Below, in pieces: positions 1-12,600 of a DNA stretch of 64,000 nucleotides (positions within the stretch are counted from its first letter, which is position 1; every line of letters starts with the position of its first letter). The translations under genes were made by a program, and so were the position numbers. The notes under the pieces are model-generated. The model was given only the letters and a program-made list of their open reading frames with translations. It was not told the origin of the DNA and did not search any database. Source of the DNA: Opisthorchis felineus (lineage: Eukaryota > Platyhelminthes > Trematoda > Opisthorchiida > Opisthorchiidae); NCBI GenBank assembly GCA_004794785.1, contig SJOL01004667.1, positions 472,911-536,910 on the forward strand, in the 5' to 3' direction.

Positions 1-370
1 CTCCAGCCGTCCAATTCGCGGCAACCTTCGTATGTATTGTATCTGATGACCAATCATGGAAAAACTCCTCGTTCGACATTTTCATTTTGGTTATCCTGAA
101 AGTATCTCTTCATGGAGAGGATTATATTAACGAAAATGGGACTGAATCTCATCAGCATGTAGCTTCAACACGACGATTGCCTCACATCATGCAGGAAAAG
201 CTAAGGACCTATCGACAAGTCGGCGTTTTAGAAAAGCTCAGACTAAATCCACCAGATTTTCTGAGGCAAACAGTTGTGTTGTCTGGATAGTTGCAGTAAA
301 ATGGGAAAAAGTATCCAATAGACAGCCAGTATTGGTAGGGAGATAGACAGATGTAATTAGTGAAATTTAC
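1..370. other. Intron of the ATF6-like gene, no feature recognised
   Basis: Downstream of the exon 9 donor. Only short unsupported ORFs are present; nothing here was identified. Confidence 0.4.
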
Positions 371-685
371 CATACTGTATGTGTATGTCGGGGACTCCAG
401 TTGCACCCATCTCCGAGTCAAAAGGAGACAGGAAGATATTCAGTGAGAATAAACAAAGGATACTAAGAAGACTTGTGGTGGCAACAATTTTTGCGCGATT
501 TGTCTGCAGACGACTGCCCGTCAAGCGTCGACTGACAACGCCGGAGAGGTTGAGTAAGTTAGGTCGATGCAGTTTCGCTGGAACAGATTCATTGCATTTG
601 GTGAGGAAGCTGCCTTTCCCGGGGTAGAAGACACTGTTGGCAACCATCTTCCGGTTGCTGGGAGGTTGAGAATGTTTGTCCAACA
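371..685 (-). CDS. ATF6: ATF6-like exon 9 (transmembrane segment)
   Basis: A 315-nt exon behind a strong pyrimidine-rich acceptor (TTTATTTTCTACAG) and before a G|GTAAAT donor, phase 1 at both ends, fitting exon 7 or 8. It encodes a basic stretch (VSRRLTGSRLQTNRAK), then about 20 hydrophobic residues (IVATTSLLSILCLFSLNIFL, coded by 429-488), then SPFDSEMGATG. Positive charge before and acid after the segment predict the type II topology of ATF6, with the bZIP side in the cytosol. An Asn inside the segment and a Pro just after it recall the helix-breaking residues S2P needs. The luminal domain with the S1P site would lie to the left of position 1. Confidence 0.65.
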
Positions 686-3600
686 CTGTAGAAAATAAAT
701 CAGAAAAACGCTCCGAGTTCGTACACAGGATTATTCACATGACAAACGGAGCTGTTAAGCAACGAGCTAGACTCCCACACCAACCAAATTTGTTCAAGTC
801 CGAGAGCCTTTCGGTGCAAGTTGTCAAGGCAACCAAAGGAAGCATGAGGGTTGTGATACAGCCGAATAATCCAGATTTAGACGGAAGCAAACGAGAAGTT
901 GGGCGTTGACTCGAATGACGATTTGTCTGGGCGAGAACATGTCTGTTAAGACGTCCATGTAATTACTACTTGTGGGAAACGCCAACCGAACCACACAGAT
1001 CATCTCGCACATCCGATGACTGGAGATCAAATACTGGCGCAACCAAGGATATTCACTCATGACACAACTCGATTCCACTGTTTCCATCCTTTGGTGGGGA
1101 CTAACCAGAATAACTGTACCAGGATAGGAGGCAAACTATGCAAATAAAATTGACAGGTACTAGCAAAATCTAACGTTTGATCCAAATCCAAATCCAAACC
1201 GAAACTTATACCAAAATTTCATACGGGAACTAAAGCTTGTGGCCAACATACAAGTCCGTATTACACGTGTCTTACTCGTTCTGCCGCCATCGCAGTTGGG
1301 ATTTAGTAAGGCGTTACGGTGCAAGCTACTGACTGACAGGTCCTGGTTCGGGTCCAGCCCTGGATCTTTGACTGCTACTGATAGTATCGCTGCTGTGCTT
1401 CATTCGGGCTGTGTGAAGGCTATGCGTTCGAAGGATACCGCAGTCCAGCGACCTGAGTTGCTCTTTCAGTTATAGTTGTAGAGAGGACTCAGTATGATGG
1501 CGTTCAGACGGTGACGTTTTAATTTCCAGTGGTGGTAATATTTACTAAACAGTCATTACGTTACCACTGAAATCTAGGCTCACCGATGGTAAGCAACAAG
1601 CGTAATCGAATCTGTGGCAATCATCCGGTGCCGTATTCGACAGCTGAGAACAATATCATATCACCCATAGGTATCAAATGTGGTTGATCGGCTTTGCAGT
1701 GACTATTCTTCATTGACGTGACCGAATTTTGCAGTTTTTTAAAGCCTACAAACCTCTAAATCGACGGTTTACGACCTGACCTGACAACGAACAATACCTT
1801 GGTTTCGTACCCCTGTGGATACGCTGAAGGTAATAAAAGTGCTATGAAAAATCCCACCGATGACGATAGTCCATCCCATTCAAGCACGTACTAATGGTGT
1901 CTCCGTGAGTGGTGAGGAAACGTTTGCGCTTCAATTGCCACGCTAGGCAGACAAATCTGAAAGTGCGTATGGCCCGCTCGAACAGCGGGCTATCGCATGA
2001 TCTCTGTTTTCTCCGAACAATATATTTGGCAAGCTAAACTGGCAAACGTAAAGAAACAGCGCTCTGGATCTCCTTGGTTTGACCCAAACCTGCTCGGCTT
2101 GTTTACAGACTGTCTTGAATCAAGCGTCGGTATCCGGGTGCGCTTAAAGGAGAACCTCGCATATATAGGGTAACTCTTCTTTCCTTGTCTGCTCACACCT
2201 CTTGTTCATCAACCAAACCTTCATGAGGCTATCTTCCGAGCCACGACATAGTGGGGCATGGAATTTTAGGACGTCGAAACCAGGCAGGTTGACAGTGAAA
2301 AAGGTGGACATTTGCGACTCAACCGAACAGACATAACCTAGCTGTTCCGTCGTTGCAAAATCTTTTAGATTGCAAAGCAGGCCTGTGATATAACCAGATA
2401 TACCAATAGTTGATAATACGACTCAGCAGACAAGAAAATTTATCCTGAGGACTTTTACACGTTTGAAAACAGCTTGAATATCGTGTAAAAGGATTCGTTG
2501 AATGATGCAATAGCAAAACGATACAGTAGCAAGATGAAGATACATCGTAACTCACGTTTGCAATATCAAACAGGGGTTAGAAAATGTGACAACGATGTTA
2601 TAATAACAACAAAAAGTGGAAAGTGTTTTGAAAACTTCAGCTAAGGTGATTTTAATCAGTAAGACTTTGGAAACTTAACAACCATGCGCCTTAACCTGGT
2701 TTGTGACGCCTAATAAAAATTCTTCGAGAGAATTCAGCTGCTAAGTAATGACCAGAAAAAACTCCCACTGAGCACAACGTCTCGGCTGCGCGCTGACTGC
2801 CCAATTTTCTGAAGGAATCAAGTGTGACAAGGCTCAATAATAGACGCGGGTATCGATATTTATACTGAAGGGGGCTCTGTTTCGAGACTGCGCCTATCAT
2901 TCACAGCCCATATCCGTTCAGTAACAAATGATTTGGTTCGTCAAAAAAGCTAAACACAGCTACGCAATAAAGGAACCAGACCAGCATTCGACAACGTCAG
3001 TAGATCTCGACTCTAAAGGTTGAAGAGTGAAAGTCAAAATATTGTGGTCACATCGGAGTGTGTTGTATACACAAGTGGCAATACGATGCGGACTTACATT
3101 GACAGCCGGGCAGAGTTCAATCAATAAATATCACATCATAAACAAACTAAAACATGTCAGTGAGGTGAATGACTAATGTACAATGTGACCGTGTTTACAC
3201 AACGAAGGATTGTTAATATATTGCTGGAGTTTAGACGCGAACGAAAGTCTCATTGTCTCAGACATTTTTACTGACTGATTAGTGTAGTGCTCCAGCTCAA
3301 ACGGTCGACGTTTAAGAACCAGCAGGCCATCTAGCCAAGACTGCTACCGCGCAGGTAATAAGTTTATTTAGCACCGACAAAGTTCGGAAAAAAGTATTCT
3401 AGTGACCTTCGCTACGTATCAACTGCTTACTTTTTAGAGTTCAAAAAGGTGCAAAAGAAAATACAACACATCTATCCACAAAAACGACTTCCAGAACCAC
3501 AAAGAAATGTTTTCTGGGCTCTGAAGCTGTAGTTCTAACCCAAGGGGGAATACCAGGACGATAATTTCTTTTTTTCAGCAACTTAGAGTTAATAGTTAAC

Positions 3601-6600
3601 TTTCACGATCAAAGGCTGTCGAAAATTCTCTCTCGAACACAAAAACCTTCTTTGGCGTGTCTGAACCCTCGACTTGGTTCATTCAGCTGGATTGTAGAAG
3701 TACGCCACACAGATAGAATATGAGTTGCAAGTGTTGATTCTTATAATGAAGCAGGGCATGGCAACTGAGGTTAGCAAAAACTGAAATTGTCTTCGTTGTT
3801 ATGGCAGAGAGCATACAGTGGCCCTCTTTTGTTGTTCTGCAGTCTACAATCATTTGCAATGGTCTGGGTGATGGGAGGTAACAAACATTGTACAGGTCCC
3901 ACATGCTAATGCTTACTTACGGAGTACAGAATAACTGGATCAAAATGAAACTTTGGCCAAAACTGTTGAAAAAAGTGCAGACAGCTGAATTTTAGTCAAC
4001 CAAGAACATGAGGCATCAGCAACACTTTTTATTAATCACCCTTCCCAACAGGAAACATTCTGTTGGGTAGATGTGTTGTGTAGAAAGCTTACGTTCACTG
4101 GAATATTCCTTCTAATAACTTCAGGGGAGGAAGTAGCTCGCCATTTAACTACGACCTAGGGACCTGCAGGTTGATCAGATTTTTCACACTCGAACTCTCA
4201 ATTCATTGCATTTCATGTACGAAATCTGATTACTACCCAGGTCTGAGATCCGTCGATTTTCAAACACAGACCACGTAAAACCGAGAAACAGCAGCACAAA
4301 GGGTCGACAGGGGATAGTTCACGAACTCGGTGGTTTAGGGAACCCTGTGATAATTTGGCAAAAGTCACACATAAAGCCTTACCTTTCCGTGTGTGATGAC
4401 TGCTTAGAGATAACTATGAAGCGAGCCAGAGATATGAGTTGACAGTATTTTCTCTTACTACCAATGACCCTAGTTTTACTACCGCAGAGGTTCGTAATGG
4501 ACTGGGACTGCTCTGCTGATCTTGCAATATAGGCCAATTCTTGAAGCCTTCGGTTCAGAAGAGATAGAGAAGGGAGAATGGGTTCCATAGGTGTTTCGGA
4601 GAACCTGTGAGGAAGTACGTGTAACTCTCTACCGACAAGACGATGAACTAGTAGTGTGCACAACCAAGATTGACGTTTTGTTGGCAAGTGGCCTCAGTGG
4701 CAAGACTCGTTTCGCAGACGCCAGTCCAAATGCAATAGAAATATACAATGCATGATGATGGACAGCGCATCGACGCAGCACAAGCGACTTCATGATCTGT
4801 CAGTGAAAAATGATCAGCTGTTGAATCGTGCGGCTATGTTGCTTTGTACACCTAGTGACCCTCTATTGTAACCAAAGCCGACGTGAGCTGTTCTTCCAGA
4901 ACTGACCAGTTCAGGTTGGAAAGAAGCTAATTTACACAATTTTCCGCCAACAAGCTATTATAGAGTAAATCTTACCTAAGAATGAACAGCTAGTTGGAAG
5001 TAAAGGAACGTCCAGAACCTGTATGAAGTCTACCAAGCTAGACCCTAACAACAATCTGAATTAATCAGTGAAAAATACGGTGAATAAACGAGGAAGTATG
5101 TTTCCAATCGCACCAACCTGCAGGTTGAGTCGATTCAATGCCGTTCGTCCACTTCAGAGAGGTTCGTTCAGTAGATCGTGGGGTCTGAATCGAGAGGGTG
5201 GTCAGACTGTTTCGCGTGGGGCTAGAGAAGGTGGTGTGAAGTAGAGACGCGCCAGTGACAGTCACGGAAGCTGGGAGAGAATGGGCAGCTGTTTGTCGTA
5301 CCAAATCAGGTGGGGAAATTGTATTCACTGTCTGTACAGGAGGTGTAGATGGGGCGGATGAAGAATCCGATGGTGTGCCATTATCTGGATGTGAATCACT
5401 GGAGTCGTAACTATTCAACTGTGACTGAAGCTCCGTTAAACTACGTTCCAATTCGTTGCACCGCACGCGCCATTCCTCATTTTGTCGCCATAGATTGACA
5501 TTCTCCCGCTTTAGCTGTTCGTAGCGCATTTCCAAACGTTCAAGGTACTGAAAATGCATCGACAACAAAGTTATACTCAGAAATCCATGCGTGCATTCAC
5601 CAAGTATGTGCCAATGAAGAAACCAACTTATTTGGGTAAATACGTAAAAGCGAACCATATTGTTGGCAGGACAGCCGTATCTAAGAGAACAGTCTTTACA
5701 AAATACCAAAAGCCGTGTGCCATTATGAATTCTTGATGAACATTGCTAACGAATCCCAGAGAAAAACTTCACTAGGGGGTGTAGCCACACAATCCTATCT
5801 CAAAGCCAGAAGTGCAGACAGTACTGCCAGTAGTAGTCAGTCAGTCAACCAGCCAGCTTTTTAGCTAAACCTTGCACCACAATACATGGGTTGCAGCTAG
5901 AACCCATTACCGAGGATAAGGAGAGCAAGGAGATGCGGCCACGTATTGGAGATGATGGCCCGATTAGTTCAGTGACGTTAAATTGTTCTGTTTGTCCGAT
6001 ATGGAAGGGGGTGGAAGAACTAGATAGTGAGGGTAATAGCTTCGAAGAAGGATCACAACTGTCTGTCTCACAGCACATCTCTCTGGGTGACCGACCATCC
6101 GTATGTCTCATCCCGAGGTTTCCAACCGAGAAGACGATAGTTACAAATGCGACTGGGTTGACTTGTGTGGAGTTCTATGCTTCATTGCCCAGTCATGGAC
6201 TAAACGCCCTTACGTCATCTCCACCCGATACACTGCTGGGCGAACAGGGTTCTGCGAGGCAAACGGCACTCTAGCATATGAAGTACATGGCCTGACCGGA
6301 GTGGCCTTACGGAATGCGACCAGCTGACCTGTCGAGGGAGAGCCACCCTTCCTGAAAACAATCTGATGTACCCCAGTACTACTGATCTGATGTTCCCACC
6401 ACACCCGATAGTCAAACATAGACTTCGAAGGTCTTTCGCACGCAACGGCCATGTCTCTTATCCATAAAGTAAGAAAGATCGAACAGTAGCAGTGTATATT
6501 CTACCCCCAACAAACAAAATGATGCCACATCAGCACCACAAATGCGGGAAGTTGGCAAACGCAGTCCTGACCTTCCCGATTCGATAGGCCGTGTTGTCGA

Positions 6601-9600
6601 TGTTCCCATAAACCGATGAAAATTGTAAGCGAAATCTCAGCTCAACACACACACAATTATTGACCTATACTTACATTGCTTGATTTTCCAAACGTAGCGC
6701 GTTCGTTTGTGGGCTGTAATTCTGGAGAGAACAATTATGATACAACACACTTCGTTAACTGCAATCCTGAACAGCCTATGAATGGATCGATTTTGTTAAC
6801 CTCCACGTTACGAGATCGTTCTGTGTCATTTCGTTCAGTCTTAATGAACTCCAAAAAATATGCGTCATTTCGAGTCCATTATGGAAATGCCCACGTACAT
6901 AGTTTTTTTTTGTCATTTGAACACACGAGCAGGGGAGCTTGACATTTGATTACCCAACACAGGTAGTGTCAGCTTCGGTACATCCGTAGTCTTCTACGGC
7001 TTTGCTAAGGGACAGTGGTCCACTGAAGCCGTCACAACCGAGATGATGAGGGCAGAGCATTGTACACAACGCAAGCAGCATAGCTGATCTCACGATTGTT
7101 CAGCTGTAACACCCCTTCGGTGCCTAGCTGCCATACCACCCGAAGGAAGCACGAGGGCTGGGATACTGCCAGGTTGACCAAACCTAGACAGGGGAAGTTG
7201 AGAGGCATAGGTCGGGTTTGAACCACGGACCTTCCGGTCAGTAAATTCGCGCTCTAATCACTGAGCCATCTCACGATACAATGAAACGATACGTGTGGTT
7301 GATAGGAAGTAAGGGACCTGATTTATACTAAACGCCAAAAGCGCATATAGGTCACTTAACCACTGATATGCTCAGGGAGTAGAGTTGCATATCCGAATGA
7401 GATTTGACTTAATCACTGGTTGTTTGCCTTGCGTTACTTTACTCCGGAAACCCGACTTCGACCTTGTCAGTCAGTATATGCTGTCACACTATGGTCCCAA
7501 GATGGTATAAAAGCCCACTATGTGCCTTGACCGATCGCTCAAAACTATACATGGGGTATTCGCTGGAAAAATACGCGCATAATTTGTTGCCACTGTGCAC
7601 GTTGAGGGACGTTATAAAGCTGCAGGGATGTCAAGGACCGTGTGACATGGCAGCGTACAATTAGCACACGCGCCTGCCAAACCAGATAAGCTCACTTGGT
7701 CGAATTTTGTAACCGACTGCACAGACACGTCATCCAGAAGTACAGACAGGAAGAGCAAGAAAGTCCACATTAGCCACGGTAAGAATGAACAATTGACGTA
7801 TTTGGAGAACCCACATTCGATTGACAGCAAATGAAACGCCCATGTTGTCTGGATTGACAAGAATGCGGTAACCTTTCAGTCTAAGGGTTGTAAGAAATCA
7901 TACGATCAAACAGTTTCACTTATCACCATGTGTATATCGGTGTTGAGTGACCTGAGTGCACTTAGTGGTGAACAATGCACATAACACATAACAATCAATG
8001 AAAGTACGACAGCACAACGACAAACACGATGGGGAAGAGTTTCAGGGAAGTCTACAGTGGCGAAGTAACTTTATGTCAAGTGCCTGTCAAACGAAGTCGA
8101 ATTGGGCGACTCCTTCAACAAACACCTGCTTCACAGAGCGAAAAGCTTTCCACAACTTTCAGGGCTTTTCGACAGAATCTTCGAACATCCAAAGTTAGGA
8201 TGCTCAGTTTGAACTACTGTATTTGAAACGAAACGTAAACATCCGTCTGGTTCCTTGTCAGTGAACCACATTGAAGGTGGACCGAGTGTATCGATTCATT
8301 TACGTGTCCAGTCAGGTACACTAACTTATTCCGTACACAGTCTCCTTACCGTCAAATTCAAGATCCTGCCCTACTCAAACGAAATTAAATTCATTATGAG
8401 AATGATCGAATTTAGAAGACAGAATATGCAGCAGCCTTATGAGGCCGAATAGTTATCAAAAACACTAGCTGTACGTTCCGGTAAAAGGCGCTGAAACCGC
8501 TAGTGAAATTCATATTCCGTATCATGAAGCGGGACGCAATCCGAATGCTCGTTGTGTACAAAAACACATGGTTATGAATACACAGATGCGACTCACCTCT
8601 TTCTTGCGCAGCCGACTCATGCTCGCAGCATGCCGGTTTTTTATCATTCTCTCCTGTTTCTTCCGGAGACGTTCCAAACTGGCGCGTGTCAAGAGACAGT
8701 CGTTGGAGTTTAACAGTTCAGCAGAGGGTAAGTAGTGTGATGTGGAACCGAGTGGGAACGGTGCAGTATGTGAACCAAGGGCAGGGGTGACTGATGTCGA
8801 GGATGAGTGTCCGTAAATATCACGCTAGGTCAGCAGAAAGGTATACATATAAAATTACATACAAAGTAAGCCAAAACGAGCTTGTAAACCACGTTCACCA
8901 GGTAAATATAAAGTAAGACCATCAGCATAGACATTACGGAATACCTATTGACAAGTAATGAGCAAGATTACGCGATAATGCAGTTCGTTACCGGTTCAGA
9001 GTCTATCCACCTCCCAGAAACAGCAACCCGAAAAGCAATTCTATAAAAGGTCACATGCTGAAAACTGGGGAAAACCAAGTGGGCACCCAAGCGTATCAAA
9101 ATGTTTTTGGACTTTACGGGATGAAGTAGAAGGAAATAACTAAACTCGAGCCGAGACTGGAAGTACAGCGGATGATCAAAGAAAACAATTCCGATGCAAA
9201 TCATATGCACAACAAAGTGGTTCACGTGTTTTGCGCGATACCCACCAGCGACTATCTTTTGTATCCTTCCCACTCAATTAGGCTCACCGCCACTTTACGC
9301 AGGCATTCGGTTGTTACTATCAGAGTCTTTTAGAGTCTGTGCATACGTAGTCGGTTCTTTCTATGGTCGTCCACCTGTGACTAAAGAAAGAACATGAAAC
9401 CGGTCCACTTTAGAAAGTCAGATGAGGATCACTATAAGCAAGGAGCAACAAACTGCTTTTCTGATGCCAGCTGGTACTTCAGTAAGAGCATCTTCTAATC
9501 AACATAATGTGCCGCGTGATTCTTTTGAATGCTTAATGGTACTGTGAGGATGTTTTGAAATTTCAATACCAACTTCGCCCTGGAAATGAAGGCAGTCTAT

Positions 9601-12600
9601 GCTGAGAAACCGAAAAGCACTGCACAGCTGCTTCGTCCTCGTTGAGAATCATTAGCAGTGCGCACCCCATAAATCTACAAGGGTATTCGAATCTGTAACC
9701 TCTCAACTAGCAGATGAAGAATAAATCGTTCGGCCATGAGCGGCCAGTTGGCAGCGTGAGTAAACCGAATTTGGACACACAGTGATAAACTGCTCCGCAA
9801 ATGTGTTTACACAGTACTGAATTATCTGACGGGTTTGGTTGTATGATGGTCAAAAACTTTGGTCTGTTTGACATGCAGGTGAACGCCGATAAATTTTGCT
9901 TTTCATACTCGGTCATTAGGCTCATTGTAACGAAGACGATGATAGTACCTAGTGTCACGTCAAGGTAACCCGGTTTCTAACACCTCCATTGTGGATTGAA
10001 TACGAAAAATCTCCTTAGGAAACGTGTATCACCGATATCGACCAACAAGGCCCGAAGGTGAGAAACATGACAAATGTCTTGAAGACACTCATCTCATATC
10101 AAGTCATGGATAAGGCAGTGAAGCCTGATGAACAACCTTACAAAGAAAGGTGTTATTTTAAAAACAAAAGTACGGAAACACCCGTTTAGCTTACCAAACA
10201 TCTCTGCGAATAATTACAACGCGAAAAATCACATGGATTCCGGGCGAACTAATATTTTCGGAAAGGTCCATATTTCCTATCAACTTTCTCTATAGAAGTC
10301 GCCGTCCTCCATGCCTTTCCATCTGCAGCGTTGGACGTGGAAGCAACATGGATGATCCCAATAAACATCATTATCTACTATCAAAGCGCAGCATTATCTT
10401 CGATATAGCTCAGATATTAATGCGCAAGCTCTATATCGCCAACCGAGCAATGGATATCTGACCGCTCATATCTAAAATCGGGTGGATGACGGCCGTCGCA
10501 CCTTCGAGCTGAGAGAGGGAATACCACAACCAAACGATCTTTTTCATAGAAGAAAGTCGTTCACAATATGCTGAAAAAAGCAGTTTCATCATCCTGGATA
10601 TACTACTGTAGGATGGAGCTGCAAGCGAAATAACGATTGGATTTCGTACTGAAGTTATCCAGTGAACAGGCAATTGGCGGAATACCTGACTGATTGTCAG
10701 CATCTATCCGAAGGTGAACCGTGTCGTCGTTTTTCCCGCTCTTATTTCCGCACAGCCACACGACGTAACGAAAACTTGCTTAAACATTGTCGTAATTGTT
10801 GTATGATCTACGTAATGACTTTCAATCTTAGAGTAAAAGCGAATGAGATGGAGATCACGTGGAAGCGGGACACATAGTGAAAACATTACGCCGGTGAATT
10901 AGGAACGACGATGGAAAAGACACAACGCGGAATTATTCAGACTGATCGTATCGCAGTGTGCGGTACGCGGTGTGCTGCGGTATTGAGGATACAGCGCACC
11001 AGGGCCAGCAGACTCTGCCCTATCACTCACCAGTTTGGTGGCGAAGACACTGTGACTATCACACGAGCGCCCGCTAGTGCACCTTAATGGGTTACTGAAA
11101 TGAATTATGGCATCGTGATGAAGCTAATAATGGTCACGGTTTTACAAGAGACTTCATGCAAGAAAGCAAAAGATAAAGTAAGCGAATCCAGCGATTAACC
11201 TTCACTTGCGAGGCTAGTCCTAGAACCTGGAGTGGATGATATGATAGTAGGTGCAAGATGACTCAAAAGCAACATAATGACTAACTATGGTGAACGAAGT
11301 TCTCAAAATCTCACCAAGTGCTCTTCCAGGTCCACGTCCGAATACAGTGTTGGGTCATAGTCATCTAAGAACGAGCTGAACTCCGGCTGACTGGCAGTTG
11401 AGGGAAATTCACCTACAACGACAGAATGCGACAGAATAAAACACTTGGTTTAACGATATGCTAATCATCTCTAAGGCTGCCTCGGCGAATTTATTCACCG
11501 TATGAACAATACCTGCCTTCCGAGTGTAATTCCAGAATATTCAGAAACAGCTACTGCTCTTGAGTAGCCTCTACAATCTGGGCCGGAGTTTCCCAAGCAG
11601 CGGCAATATTGCCCCTTTGGGAGACAGTAGAGGAAACATAGAACAGAGTTGGACGGGAACGGGTCAACCAAGTTTGCTATGGTTGGCATCTGTGATTAAT
11701 AAACAAAAAGATTTCATATTTCCAAACCAAGATATCTCAAACCTATACTGAGTAGCTGTCTACCTGACAGTCATGACCCGGTATGTATCCACCAAACCCA
11801 TGGCAATTGTTACTCTTTTTGTGTAACGTATTTACCCCAAAACTGGCCACCACGAGGAAAGAAAGGCATTGAGCCTCTCCTTTTTGGCATGCCGTGCGAC
11901 AGCTCGTGGTTGACACTAAGCGATGCTCACTTCCAAGGAAGGCCGTTCCGGTCTTACCGTTCGTGAAATTCATGCCAAATAACGGGGTGGTGGTGTTGCG
12001 CGCAGGGAGCTGGTGGAATGGCGCACTGAAAAGTTTGAGAACCATTGCTCTAGACTAGGGGTTAAGTCAGGTACATCGGTCTGAATGCTCATCGTATTTT
12101 CGTCCACGATTCAAACAGAGAAGAGGAATTTGGGCAATGAAGCATCGGTGGTCAACGTTCATGTTTCTATCAAGGATGATGAACAGTGTCAACACATTGG
12201 CAAAATTACCCGGTCATCTTGGAGTCCAGTGAGGGAGAACTACTGCGACGAATATTAATCACTTTTCACTTGTTGTGAATTTTCTACTGTGCGTGAGTAA
12301 TAGAAGTGCCGCCTCACTAGGTAGGTGCATCGTATTCCTGAAATTAATTCTAGCACACTCCCGTAAGACTATTCATTCACAGTAGTACACGAAATAAAAC
12401 AATGGTGTCAACAAGAGACTCAATTGAATTGCCCGTTTACGAAGTTGTTCAACTGATGTGCTATATAAAGACCGTCTTTGTTTCACCTGACACGACATTC
12501 GAAAGATGAAGTATGTTTTCTTGACGGGACATCACTTGTAAGACTCTTGGAAACCCTTGACAGCCCTTGACAGCTGTCCTCTTGGGGCGTTCTCCTTGGA

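Larger units (their letters stand above)
5548..8596. other. Intron of the ATF6-like gene carrying old repeats
   Basis: About 3.0 kb between the basic-region exon and the zipper exon. It holds the RTE scrap at 6210-6452 and a SINE at 7090-7272. The rest shows nothing recognisable. Confidence 0.5.

Noticed and set aside
3760..3862. Candidate luminal exon of the ATF6-like gene (MIVDCRTTKEGHC)
   Set aside because: It lies before the membrane exon in transcript order, and its open frame needs a phase that does not fit the neighbouring exons.
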